Source of the DNA: Bog-756 sp963830165 | GTDB taxonomy: Bacteria > Actinomycetota > Acidimicrobiia > Acidimicrobiales > RAAP-2 | DNA length: 64,000 bases | NCBI GenBank assembly: GCA_963830165.1 | Contig: CAWHKZ010000008.1 | Span: 186,001-250,000, forward strand | Direction of reading: 5' to 3' | Part shown: piece after piece, positions 1-9,123 of the stretch | Layout of the letters: each line of letters opens with the position of its first letter | Position numbering within the stretch: position 1 is the stretch's first letter | Position numbers and translations under genes: made by a program | Notes under the pieces: generated by a model | Database searches by the model: none | Seen by the model: the letters and a program-made list of their open reading frames with translations, nothing else | What the model was told of the DNA's origin: nothing

Positions 1-3000
1 CGGAATTCGGGCTGACGGCGCTGACGGTCGGGGCGGCGGCGTAGGTGAACTGGTCGGAGGCCGAGGTGGCCGAGGTGCCGTAGGCGGTCGTGACCGTCAC
101 GTTCACCACGCCGGCGCTTCCGGCGGGCGACGTCACGGTGATCGAGGTGGCCGTGTCGGCGATGACGGCGCCGTCGGTCGTGCCGAACTTCACCGAAGTG
201 GCCGACGTGAGGCCCTCCCCGGTCACCGTGACCGTGGTGCCGCCCACCGTCGGACCGGAGGCCGGGGAGACGGACGTCACGGTCGGCGGGCCCACGTAGG
301 TGAACTGGTCGGCCGCCGACGTGGCCGACGTGCCGCCGGCCGTGGTCACCGTCACATTGACCACGCCGGTAGCGCCTGCGGGCGAGGTCGCGGTGATCGA
401 GGTGGCCGAGTCGTCGGTGACGGTACCGGCCGTGGTCCCGAACTTGACCGACGTGGCCGATCCCAGGTTGGCTCCCGTCACGGTGACCGTGGTGCCGCCG
501 GCGACCGGCCCGGAGGTCGGGCTGACGCCGGTGACGGTCGGGGCGGCCACGTAGGTGAAGTGGTCGGCCGGGCTGGTGGCCGAGGTACCCCCGGCCGTGG
601 TGACCGTCACGTCGACGGTGCCGGTGCCGGCGGGCGAGGTCACGGTGATCGAGGTGGGCGAATCGGCCGTCACGGTCCCATCCGTGGTGCCGAACCCGAC
701 CGATGTCGCCGAACCGAGATCGGTGCCGGTGACGGTGACGGTCGTGCCGCCCGCGGGTGGCCCGGTGGTGGGGCTGACGGCGGTGACGGTCGGGGCGGCC
801 ACGTAGGTGTAGCGGTCGGCCGAACTGGTGGCCGAGGTGCCGCCGGCCGTGACCACCGTCACGGCGACCGTTCCCACACTGCCGGCCGGCGACGTCACGG
901 TGATCGAGCTTGGGGTGTCGGCCGTCACGGTGCCGGCCGCCGTGCCGAACTCGACCGACGTGGCCGAACCGAGATCGGTGCCGGTCACGGTGACGGTCGT
1001 GCCGCCCGCGGTGGGACCGGAGGCCGGCGACACCGCGGTCACGGTCGGGGCCCCGACGTAGGTGAAGAGGTCGGCGGCCGAGGTGGCCGAGGTACCCCCG
1101 CCGTGGTCACCGTGATGTCGACCGCACCGGTGCCGACCGGTGACGTCACGGTGATCGAGGTGGCCGTGTCGGCGGTCACCGCACCCGCGGTCGTGCCGAA
1201 CTCGACGGAGGTGGCATCACCCAGGTTCGTGCCGCTGACGGTGACCCTCGTCCCACCCGTGGCCGGCCCGGAACCGGGTGAGACTGCGGTGACGACCGGG
1301 GCCGTCACATAGGTGAAGAGATCGTCGGCCGACGTCGCCGACGTTCCCCCCGCCGTGGTCACGGTCACATCGACCGCTCCCGCGCTTCCGTTGGGCGAGG
1401 TCACGGTGATCGAGGTGGCCGTGTCGGCGGTCACCGCACCCGCGGTCGTGCCGAACTCGACGGACGTGGCGTCAGCGAGGTTCGTCCCGGTCACCGTGAC
1501 GGCCGTGCCGCCGTCGGTCGGTCCAGAGGTGGGACTGACGGCCGTGACGGTCGGGGCGGCCACGTAGGTGAAGTGGTCGGCCGAACTGGTGGCCGAGGTG
1601 CCGGCTGCCGTGGTGACGGTCACGTCGACCGTGCCGGTTCCGGCGGGCGAGGTCACGGTGATCGAGGTGGCCGTGTCGGCGGTCACCGTGCCCTCGTTGG
1701 CTCCGAACTCGACGGATGTGGCATCACCCAGGTTCGTTCCGGTCACCGTGACGGTCGTGCCGCCGGCGATCGGACCGGAACCGGGCGAGACGGCGGTGAC
1801 GGCCGGAGCGACCACATAGGTGAACTGGTCGGCGACCGACGTGGTCGAGGTGCCTCCTGCCGTGGTGACGGTGACGTCGACGGTGCCCGCGCTGCCGGTG
1901 GGCGACGTCACGGTGACGGTGGTCGCCGTGTCCGAGATGATCGCCGCGGATCTGGTGCCGAAGTCGACCGCTGTCGCGTCGGCCAGGCCGGTCCCGGTGA
2001 CGGTCACCGTGGTGCCGCCGGTCGTCGCCCCGGAGCTCGGGCTGACGGCGCTGACCGTCGGGGTGGCCGCGTAGGTGAATTGGTCAGCGGCGGAGGTGGC
2101 CGAGGTGCCTCCGGCAGTGGTCACGGTCACGTCGACGGTTCCGGCACCGCCAGTCGGCGACGACACGGAAATAGAGGTGGCCGAGTTAGAGATGATCGTC
2201 CCCGCGGTCCCGCCGAAGTCGACGGCAGTGGCGTCGGCCAGGTCGACCCCGGTCACGGTCACCGCGGTGCCGCCGGTCGTCGGCCCGGAGTCCGGACTGA
2301 CCGCGGTGACGACGGGCCCCACGTACAGGGTGAAGTCCTGGGTGGCCGGCGAGTCGATGCCGTTGGTGGCGGTCAGCGTGATCGGGAAGGAGCCGGTCAC
2401 CGTCGGCGTACCGGAGATCGTCCCGTCGGAGAAGGTCACCCCGGTGGGCAGCGTGCCCGACTCGGTGATGACCGGGGTGGGCGATCCGGACGCTGTGGCG
2501 GTGAAGGTCCCGGCCACACCTTCGTCGAACGACGCGGTCGATGCGGAGGTGAACGCCGCCGGTGCGCTGCCGCTCGGCCCGGGGACCGTGGACCAGGTGA
2601 AGCCGTTCGCGTCGGTGGAGCTGGCCGTGAACGTGACCTCCGTGTTCCAGTCGTCCGTGAGGACGCCGGAGGTGTTGGCACAGGCCAGGCCGGCCTCCCA
2701 CACCCCGGAGGCAGTCGCGCCCGAGCCCGAGTAGAGCAGCGTGCTCAACGGCACCCCGTCGTCCGCCACGAGCGGGCCCCACTCGAAGTCGTTGGGGATG
2801 CCGATGATCTGGCCGGTGCCGATGGCCGTGTTGACCGCGCCGTAGTACGTGCCGGTGGTCTCGACCAGGCCGTAGCCGGTCGACGGGAAGCCGACGAAGG
2901 TAACCCCCGACAGGTCGGTCCCCTCGGGAACGAGGTAGCTGTAGACGTGGTATCCGTCGGTGGCGGTGTCACCGGTGCAGGCCGACTGGGAAGGCAGCGA

Positions 3001-3249
3001 TACCGTGAACGGCGCCGTCGATCCACCCGACGTGAGCGCCGTGGTCGTGCCCGGGCTGGCGATGGTGGCGATCCCGTTCACGGTCGAGGCCCCGGCCGGT
3101 GTCGCCGTGGCGGCGACCGTCACCACTGTGGCCGTGGCCGCTAGTACGGCCACGGCGAGGGTGGCGAAACGCCGGACGTGCCCCCGGGTCGGGCGACGCG
3201 GGGTGCGGCCGTCGCTGCGGGTCGGGAGCTGCGGGCGCTGGTCGTCCAT
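1..3249 (-). CDS. Secreted IPT/TIG-repeat surface protein, C-terminus beyond window, one frameshift
   Basis: Starts at ATG 3249 behind an AAGGA ribosome site. Residues ~27-53 form a signal peptide (Ala-rich, cleavage near PAGA-S). The mature N-terminal ~250 residues closely match the neighbouring protein at 3644-5398. One putative-Ig unit follows (about 2330-2560, 'SGTPT' signature), then IPT/TIG repeats of ~84 residues: nine full copies at about 45-2330 and part of a tenth running off the left edge. Each repeat has the 'VSPxSGPxxGGTxVTVTG' core. In the fifth repeat one G is missing near 1097-1101 compared with the other copies, so translation would stop at 1039; beyond it the other frame is open to base 1. 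The family is typically cell-surface or adhesive; the ligand is unknown. No cell-wall anchor can be judged because the C-terminus is outside. Confidence 0.8.
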
Positions 3250-3394
3250 GGTCGTTCCTTCTGTGCTGAGCGGTCGAAGTGCGGCCGGGACCGGCGGGTT
3301 GTTCGAACTCCCCCCTGCCCCTCGCCCGCAGGCCGGCCTGGTGGTCGGCTGCGGACTGCTGACCGCCGGCCCGGAGCCGGCGGCACGATCCTTT

Positions 3395-3404
3395 AATCCC
3401 TACT
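3395..3404. promoter_or_regulatory. AATCCCTACT element in AT-rich upstream region of the IPT-repeat gene
   Basis: The 394 bp between 3250 and 3643 hold no gene. An AT-rich patch at 3391-3422 contains AATCCCTACT. An almost identical AATTCCTACT lies at 6738-6747, in the AT-rich region upstream of the solute-binding-like gene of the same locus. Both sit 63-146 bp before minus-strand start codons. A shared operator or promoter element is inference; no known regulator is assigned. Confidence 0.4.
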
Positions 3405-3543
3405 AATTTTGTCGATATTACAGGAGGCAAGGTGCCCCGTCTACGTTCGTGGTCGATTTCCCACTCGTTGAAGCCATCGAACCCGGGAAGCGGATCACCA
3501 GGAGTTCACTCCTGGCATTCGGCTGCCGATCTGGACGCCGAAC

Positions 3544-3580
3544 AGGGCCCGGGGGGTGCTGGTGCACCGTCCCGGGCCCT
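3544..3580 (-). terminator. Hairpin terminator after the putative-Ig repeat gene
   Basis: AGGGCCCGGG (3544-3553) pairs perfectly with CCCGGGCCCT (3571-3580) around a 17-nt loop. It lies 64-100 bp downstream of the stop of the gene at 3644-5398. There is no T-tract, as is common in high-GC actinobacteria. Confidence 0.65.
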
Positions 3581-3643
3581 ATGGCCGACGGTCATCGGGC
3601 AACGGTCACTCGGAATGCGGCGACCGGTCCCGCGCCGAGTACC

Positions 3644-5398
3644 TCAGGAGGTCACCGTGATCGTGGCGGTGCCGGTGGCCGTGACCGCCGTCTTGGCGTC
3701 CTTCGACGAGACGGCGATGGTCACCGCATAGGCCTTGGCGGCAGTTGCGGCGGACACCGTGCCCGACAGGACGCCGGTGTCCGACAGGGTCAGACCCTTG
3801 GGCAGTCCGGTGGCCTTGACCTTCAGGGTCCCTCCCACCTCGGTGCCGGTGATGGTCGCCAGCTGGAACCCGCTCGGGACCGTTGCCCCCTGGGCGATGG
3901 TCAGCGGGGTCGTGGCCACCACCAGCGGCGCGTAGACCGCCAGGGTGAAGGTCTCCGTTGCCGCAGCGCCGACGCCGTTCGACGCCTGGATCGTCAGGGT
4001 GTCCTGGCTCGAGTTGGCCGTGACCGTCGGGGTGCCGGACAGGACGCCCGTCGTCCCGTCGAAGCTCAATCCGGCGGGCAGGCTGCCCGTCAGACTGAAC
4101 GTCGGTGCCGGGAAACCGGTGGCCGTCAGAGCGATCGAGGCGGGCTCGCCCTCGGTGACACCGGCGGCGGTCGGTGACGTCTTGTCGAACGCCGGGGCCT
4201 CGTCGACGGCAAGGGGGATGGTGGCCGTCGCCGGAGTGCCGCCCTTGGCGTCGGTGACCGACACCTTGACCGACTGGGCCCCGACCGCCTTGGACGACGG
4301 GGTCCCGGTCAGCAGGCCGCTCGACGAGAGGGCGAATCCCTTGGGAAGCGACACCTTCTTCCAGGTCACCGTGGCACCCGAGGGGGCGCCGCCCGTGGTC
4401 AACTGCTGGCTGTAGGCCGCACCGACGGAGGCGGGGGGCAGCGACGTCGTGGTGACCTCGAAACCGGCGACGGTCAGCGAGAAGTTCTGCGTGACCGGAG
4501 CCTCGATGCCGTTGGTGGCGGTCAGGGTGATCGGGTAGGACCCGATCGCCGTCGGCGTGCCCGAGAGCACACCGTCGCTGAAGGTCACCCCCGCCGGGAG
4601 GGTGCCCGACTCGGTGATGGCCGGGGTCGGACTACCGCTCGTCGTCGCCGTGAAGGTGCCGGCCGAACCGGTGAAGAAGGTCGTCGAGTCCGCCGAGGTG
4701 AACGCCGCGGGCGAGCTACCGCTCGGACCGGGGACCGCGGACCAGGTGAACCCGTTGGGATCCGAGTTGCTGGCGGAGAAGGTCACCTCGGTGTTCCAGT
4801 TGTCGGTGAGGACGCCGTGGGTATTGGCGCAGGCCAGTCCGGCCTCCCATACGCCCGAGGCAGTGGTGCCCGCACCCGTGTAGAGGAGGGTGGACAGCGG
4901 AATCCCGTCGTTCGAGACCAGCGGCCCCCATTCGAAGTCGCCCGGAACGGAGACGATCTGGCCAGTGCCGATGGCCGTGTTGACCGGGCCGTAGTACGTG
5001 CCGATGTCGTCGACCAGGCCGTAGCCGGACGACGGGAACGACTGGAAGGTCAACGCGGAGAGGTTCGTTCCCTTGGGGACGAGGTAGCTGTAGACGTGGT
5101 AGCCGTCGCTCGCCGTGTCGCCGGCACATGCCGCCTGTGACGGCAGCGTCACGGTGAACTGGGTGGTCGACGCACCGGACGTGACGACGCCGAGCGTCGT
5201 GGGGTTGGCGATGCTGGCGATCCCGTCGAGCGTCGATGCCGACGCCGGTGGCGAACCTGCGACCGCCAGGACGGTCAGTGACCCCACCGCCACGAGGCCG
5301 GCGGCCAGTACCCGGGTGGAGGTGGCGCCCCGGTCGTCGCGGGTCCGGATGGACCCGCGGCGACCCAGGCGCCGCAATGCAGCACGTTCGATAGACAT
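3644..5398 (-). CDS. Secreted protein with shared N-terminal domain and putative-Ig repeats
   Basis: 584 residues from ATG 5398 with an AAGGAG site. A signal peptide (~28-55) ends in SASA-S, so the mature protein begins almost like its paralogue at 1-3249. Residues ~56-265 are the shared domain with conserved pieces such as 'DGYHVYSYLVP', 'FEWGPLV' and 'VWEAGLACANT' and a pair of Cys. The rest is about four putative-Ig (He_PIG-type) units recognisable by 'LPxGxxxSxxGxLxGTP'. No LPXTG or transmembrane anchor is visible at the C-terminus. The gene follows the solute-binding-like gene by 44 bp, so the two are probably one transcript. Function of the N-terminal domain is unknown to me; an extracellular binding role is inferred from architecture. 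Confidence 0.75.
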   Translation of the reverse strand: MSIERAALRRLGRRGSIRTRDDRGATSTRVLAAGLVAVGSLTVLAVAGSPPASASTLDGIASIANPTTLGVVTSGASTTQFTVTLPSQAACAGDTASDGYHVYSYLVPKGTNLSALTFQSFPSSGYGLVDDIGTYYGPVNTAIGTGQIVSVPGDFEWGPLVSNDGIPLSTLLYTGAGTTASGVWEAGLACANTHGVLTDNWNTEVTFSASNSDPNGFTWSAVPGPSGSSPAAFTSADSTTFFTGSAGTFTATTSGSPTPAITESGTLPAGVTFSDGVLSGTPTAIGSYPITLTATNGIEAPVTQNFSLTVAGFEVTTTSLPPASVGAAYSQQLTTGGAPSGATVTWKKVSLPKGFALSSSGLLTGTPSSKAVGAQSVKVSVTDAKGGTPATATIPLAVDEAPAFDKTSPTAAGVTEGEPASIALTATGFPAPTFSLTGSLPAGLSFDGTTGVLSGTPTVTANSSQDTLTIQASNGVGAAATETFTLAVYAPLVVATTPLTIAQGATVPSGFQLATITGTEVGGTLKVKATGLPKGLTLSDTGVLSGTVSAATAAKAYAVTIAVSSKDAKTAVTATGTATITVTS

Positions 5399-5442
5399 GA
5401 ATGGACTCCTTGACGAGGTGGTGGTGGGTGGTCTGGTACGGC

Positions 5443-6675
5443 TCAGCCGTTACCGGTCTGGGTGGTGGTCCCGCATGCGCCCTCGGAGCCCTGGAGGCTG
5501 TCGAACCCGAAGTGGTTCACCACCTCGGACTGCTCGCTCGAGTTGCAGATCGCCGAGCCCGAGCCCACGAAGAGGCTCTCCAGCGCGGCGTCCTGCGTGA
5601 AGCCCGAGAGCTTGTCGGTCGGGAGGACCGTATAGAGGTTGTACCCGTACGAGGTCGACTCGTAGTAGGTCGTGTTCGGGAGCTCGGACGTGCCCGACCC
5701 GGTGTACGGCAGGCCGAGGACATTGCTGCCATCCGTGATCGAGGCCAGGTTGTCACCGTCGGTACGGGCCTGGTTCGATCGGTCGACGGCCACGCCGTTG
5801 TTCTGCGAGATCCAGCTGCCCGCCGAGATCGGCACCACTGCGGCGGTGGTGCCCGTCAAGGCGTGGGCGAACGTGTCGAACGAGTTGCCGCTGTTCTGGA
5901 CCAGGTTGTTGCAGCCCGCCGCGGTGGCCGCGTTGCCGGCCTGGGTGTCGGACACGTCTACGGCCGTCTCGAGGTTGCTCCGAGGGGTGGAGCCCGAGAT
6001 GGTCAGGCAGGCGTACACCGTGACGCCGTTGATCGTCTCGGTACCCGTGGTCGACGAGTACAAGGTGTTCAGTTCGGCGGTGGTGAGGGAGCTGATCTCA
6101 GAGGCATCGGGGCCCCCGTAGAGGATGCCGAGGCCGTCACGGGCGAAGGGCACGAAGGTGAGCGTCGTACCCGCCGTCTTCGGGCCGCGGGCCGATCGGG
6201 CGAAGTCGATCTGCCCGGTCACGTTGACCGTTGCGCCGGTGCACGATGCCGAGGAGTTCTCCCACCCGGTGCCGTTCACTGCCGCGAGCAGGGCGGCGAT
6301 GCCGGCTGTCGACGAGTTGGGGCGGTCGAAGGACGGGCCACCGAGCTTTGTGGTGATGCACCCCGGATTGGACGTGGTGCCACCGGCCGGGTTGGCATCG
6401 AACGACTCGATGGTCTTGTTGTTGGTGGCGTCCGACGAGTGCAGTGGCGTGTAGAAGTTGGTGTTCGCCGCAGGCGGCGCCGGAGATGCCCCGGTGAAGG
6501 CGGCGTACACGTCCTGGGTCACGTCGGACCCGACACCGGCGTACGCCGACACGTAGCCCGGATCGGCCTGCGCCGTCGAGGTCACGCTGACCAGTGTGGC
6601 CAGTCCGGCGGTGCCGACGGCCACGGCAACCGCGGTGGCCACTCGGACGCTCCTGTGGAATGGGGTTCTACGCAA
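5443..6675 (-). CDS. Secreted solute-binding-protein-like (PstS-fold type) protein
   Basis: 410 residues. The start is TTG at 6673-6675, supported by AAGGAG 8 bp upstream. A signal peptide ends near STAQA-D (residue ~37). The mature start 'YVSAYAGVGSDVTQDVYAAF' resembles actinobacterial substrate-binding-domain proteins related to phosphate-binding PstS, where 'GxGSDxTQ' is the first ligand loop; 'PFARDGLG' and 'TTAELNTLYSS' also fit that fold. There is no lipobox, so it should be released or wall-associated rather than lipid-anchored. No ABC transporter genes lie beside it; instead it leads an apparent operon with the Ig-like surface proteins. The family call is recognition by eye; the ligand is not predicted. 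Confidence 0.6.
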   Translation of the reverse strand: MRRTPFHRSVRVATAVAVAVGTAGLATLVSVTSTAQADPGYVSAYAGVGSDVTQDVYAAFTGASPAPPAANTNFYTPLHSSDATNNKTIESFDANPAGGTTSNPGCITTKLGGPSFDRPNSSTAGIAALLAAVNGTGWENSSASCTGATVNVTGQIDFARSARGPKTAGTTLTFVPFARDGLGILYGGPDASEISSLTTAELNTLYSSTTGTETINGVTVYACLTISGSTPRSNLETAVDVSDTQAGNAATAAGCNNLVQNSGNSFDTFAHALTGTTAAVVPISAGSWISQNNGVAVDRSNQARTDGDNLASITDGSNVLGLPYTGSGTSELPNTTYYESTSYGYNLYTVLPTDKLSGFTQDAALESLFVGSGSAICNSSEQSEVVNHFGFDSLQGSEGACGTTTQTGNG

Positions 6676-6989
6676 CGGGGTCTCCTTGATCGAGTCGGAC
6701 GCGACGACCTCACGGGAGGCCCCTGCCCATTTCCAATAATTCCTACTGGATTAGGGAGATTAAGGATTGGTCCCTAGAAAGTCAAGTGATTTGGTCAGGT
6801 TTACGAGATATGACGACCGCCTCCCGCTACCGGTGCGCCGAGCGCCACACTCCGGGTCCAGCAGAACTCTCACCCGCAGCCGTCGACCTGCACCAGATGC
6901 TGCGGGCCGCCGAGGTGCACGGAGGATCGTGCCCCCCGGAGTCGCAGTAGCGTGCCCACAACACACGCGGACCCGAGGAGAAGCTGAAC
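6676..6989. promoter_or_regulatory. Divergent AT-rich promoter region with AATTCCTACT element
   Basis: 314 bp without a gene between two divergent TTG-started genes. 6731-6800 is strikingly AT-rich for this window. It contains AATTCCTACT (6738-6747), matching the element at 3395-3404, and an imperfect inverted repeat TAATTCC-TACT-GGATTA around it. I see no convincing -10/-35 pair. Confidence 0.45.
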
Positions 6990-7859
6990 TTGCCCATCAC
7001 CGCCGCCAACGGGATCGACATCGCCTACGCCACCCACGGTGACCCGGCGGCACCTCCGCTGCTCGCCGTCCACGGGCTCGGCGCCCAGATGACCGACTTC
7101 CCGCCGGCCTTCGTCGAGGGGCTGGTCGACGCCGGCTTCCACGTCATCACCTTCGACAACCGCGACCAGGGGCAGTCGACCTGGTTCGACGACGCCGGCG
7201 TGCCGGACGTGGGCGCCCTCCTGCTCGACCCGTCGGCCTCCGTCCCCTACCTCGTGGCCGACATGGCGAGCGATGCCGCCGGCCTGCTCGACGCCCTCGG
7301 GATCGAGTCCGCGCACGTGCTCGGCGTCTCCATGGGCGGGATGATCGCCCAGCAGTTCGCCATCGACCATGCGCAGCGCCTCCGGACCCTCACGTCGATC
7401 ATGTCGACACCGAGCACGGCCGCCGGGCCGCCCACCCCCGAGGCGATGGGCGCACTCCTCGTGGAGCCCGTCGAGGGGCGCGAGGCCGTCATCGAGCAGG
7501 CGGTCGAGATCTCCCGGGTGATCGCCTCCCCCGGCTTCCCGTTCGAGGAGGTCGCGATGCGAGAACGCGCCGGGCTCCACTACGACCGGGGCAACCACCC
7601 CGAGGGCACCGTCCGCCAGTTGGCCGCCATCCTGGCCTCGCCCGATCGCGCTCCCGGGCTGGCCGGCGTGGCCGTGCCCACCCTGGTCGTCCACGGGTCG
7701 GCCGACCCTCTCGTCACCCTGCCGGGCGGCGTGGCCACGGCCGAGGCGGTGCCGGGTGCCGAGCTGTGGGTGGTCGAGGGCATGGCCCATGACCTGCCGG
7801 CCGCCGTCATCCCGGAGCTGTGCGCCCGCCAGGGTGCCCTGCTCACGTCCGTCGCCTGA
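6990..7859 (+). CDS. Alpha/beta-fold hydrolase
   Basis: 289 residues from TTG 6990, with GAGGAGAAG as ribosome site 7 bp upstream and no ATG nearby in frame. It has the full alpha/beta-hydrolase set: oxyanion loop 'VHGLGAQ', nucleophile elbow G-V-S-M-G-G with Ser about residue 114, an acidic residue in 'VHGSADPLV' and the catalytic His in 'GMAHDLP'. Length and sequence style fit the esterase/peroxidase-like AB-hydrolase-1 family common in actinobacteria. The substrate is unknown. It is transcribed alone, convergent with the minus-strand catabolic block that follows. Confidence 0.85.
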   Translation: MPITAANGIDIAYATHGDPAAPPLLAVHGLGAQMTDFPPAFVEGLVDAGFHVITFDNRDQGQSTWFDDAGVPDVGALLLDPSASVPYLVADMASDAAGLLDALGIESAHVLGVSMGGMIAQQFAIDHAQRLRTLTSIMSTPSTAAGPPTPEAMGALLVEPVEGREAVIEQAVEISRVIASPGFPFEEVAMRERAGLHYDRGNHPEGTVRQLAAILASPDRAPGLAGVAVPTLVVHGSADPLVTLPGGVATAEAVPGAELWVVEGMAHDLPAAVIPELCARQGALLTSVA

Positions 7860-7902
7860 CCCCACCTGACTGACGCGACCTGGCCGACGTACGCCGGACC
7901 AG

Positions 7903-7962
7903 CCACCACCGCACTGACCACCACCGCACTGACCCCCACCGCACTGACCCCCACCGCACTGA
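7903..7962. repeat. Four tandem 15-bp repeats in a convergent intergenic region
   Basis: Four head-to-tail copies of a 15-mer (7903, 7918, 7933, 7948), CC(A/C)CCACCGCACTGA, the last two identical and the first two identical. They lie between the 3' ends of the hydrolase gene and the phosphotriesterase-like gene; related GACC-rich text continues to ~8040. This looks like a minisatellite with no coding role. Confidence 0.85.
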
Positions 7963-8050
7963 CCCCACCTGGCCGACCCCCACCGCACCGTCCCTCGCCG
8001 GACCGACCGCCGACCGGCCGACGGTCGCCGTTTCGACCGGCGACCGTCGC

Positions 8051-9040
8051 TCAGGCGCCGGCCAGGATGCGCCGCGGATTGTCCACGAGCATGGTGGTGA
8101 TCTGCTCCTCGGTCACGCCGTGCTCCCGGAAGTAAGGGAGCACGTCCTGCTCGATGTGCAGGTAGTGCCACTGGGGCATGAACGGCAGGACGTCGGGATC
8201 GACCCAGTCGATGTAGCAGGCGGCGTCGTGGGACAGCACCATGCGATCGGCCAGTCCACGGCGGCACAGCTCCACCACGGTGTCGGCCCGGGCCTCGAAG
8301 GAGGTGGCCAGGTTGATGCCGAAGCGGTCCATGCCCAGCCAGAACCCGGCCTCGCCCAGTGCCGTCAGATGGTCGACGTCGGTGGAGTCGCCACTGTGCC
8401 CGAGCACCACCGCCTGCGGGTCGACGCCCTCCTCGGCCATGATCCGCTGGACGTCGAGGCCCCGCTCCGTCCCCGGGTGGGTGTGGACGGTGATGGGGCA
8501 GCCGGTGGCGAGGTGCGTCCGGGCCACGGCCCGCATCACCCGCTCGACCCCGGGGGCCAGGCCCTCCTCGTCGATGGCGCACTTGAGCATGCCCGCCCGC
8601 ACGCCGGTACCGGCGATCCCCTCGGTGATGTCGGCCACGAACATCGGCACCATCGGCTCGGGCTCGGACCGCCCGAGCAGGGCGCCCACCTCGGGCGTGC
8701 GGTAGTGGAAGAAGAAGGGGACGTCGTGGTACGTATAGCAGCCCGTCGCCACCACGACGTTGAGGTCCGGCACCTGCTCGGCCACCCGTTGGATCCGGGG
8801 GATGTAGCGGCCGAGTCCGATGACCGTCGGGTCGACGATGGTGCGGACTCCGGAGGCGGACAGGGCGCGCAGCTTCTCGACGGCGTCGGTCACGCGGGCC
8901 TCCTCGTCGCCCCACTCCTCGGGGAAGTTCAGCTGGACGTCGGGGCTCAGCACGAAGATGTGCTCGTGCATGTACGTGCGGCCGAGTTCGGCGGCATCGA
9001 CCGGCCCACGGACGGTGGCGACGGTGGCGACGGTGGCCAT
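8051..9040 (-). CDS. Phosphotriesterase-family metal hydrolase (lactonase-like)
   Basis: 329 residues from ATG 9040 (GGGGGA upstream). A GTG at 9127 would add 29 unconserved residues and overlap the stop of the upstream gene by GTGA, so it remains an alternative. The metal-binding features of the PTE/amidohydrolase superfamily are in order: H-E-H near the N-terminus ('TYMHEHIF'), a Lys in 'GMLKCAID' suited to be the carboxylated bridging ligand, 'TVHTHPG', 'LGHSGD' and 'SHDAACY'. In actinobacteria such proteins are usually lactonases or promiscuous esterases; the native substrate cannot be read. It is last in a minus-strand run with a dehalogenase-like hydrolase, a DUF1330-like protein and a TetR regulator. 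Confidence 0.85.
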   Translation of the reverse strand: MATVATVATVRGPVDAAELGRTYMHEHIFVLSPDVQLNFPEEWGDEEARVTDAVEKLRALSASGVRTIVDPTVIGLGRYIPRIQRVAEQVPDLNVVVATGCYTYHDVPFFFHYRTPEVGALLGRSEPEPMVPMFVADITEGIAGTGVRAGMLKCAIDEEGLAPGVERVMRAVARTHLATGCPITVHTHPGTERGLDVQRIMAEEGVDPQAVVLGHSGDSTDVDHLTALGEAGFWLGMDRFGINLATSFEARADTVVELCRRGLADRMVLSHDAACYIDWVDPDVLPFMPQWHYLHIEQDVLPYFREHGVTEEQITTMLVDNPRRILAGA

Positions 9041-9123
9041 GTGGTTCCCCCTGGCGTCCGGCCCCGGCCAGGTCCGGAGCCGGTCTGATCGTACCGTCGG
9101 GCCCGGGGCGCCGACGTCCCCGC

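Noticed and set aside
90..3406. Plus-strand open frames of 66-523 residues across the repeat gene
   Set aside because: They are regular antisense shadows of the minus-strand IPT repeats (period ~252-255 bp), without ribosome sites or protein-like composition.
6870..9120. Long minus-strand extension of the dehalogenase C-terminus through the phosphotriesterase and hydrolase genes
   Set aside because: Sequence after the dehalogenase end is out-of-frame shadow; the expected stop is at 9124 after a second frameshift.
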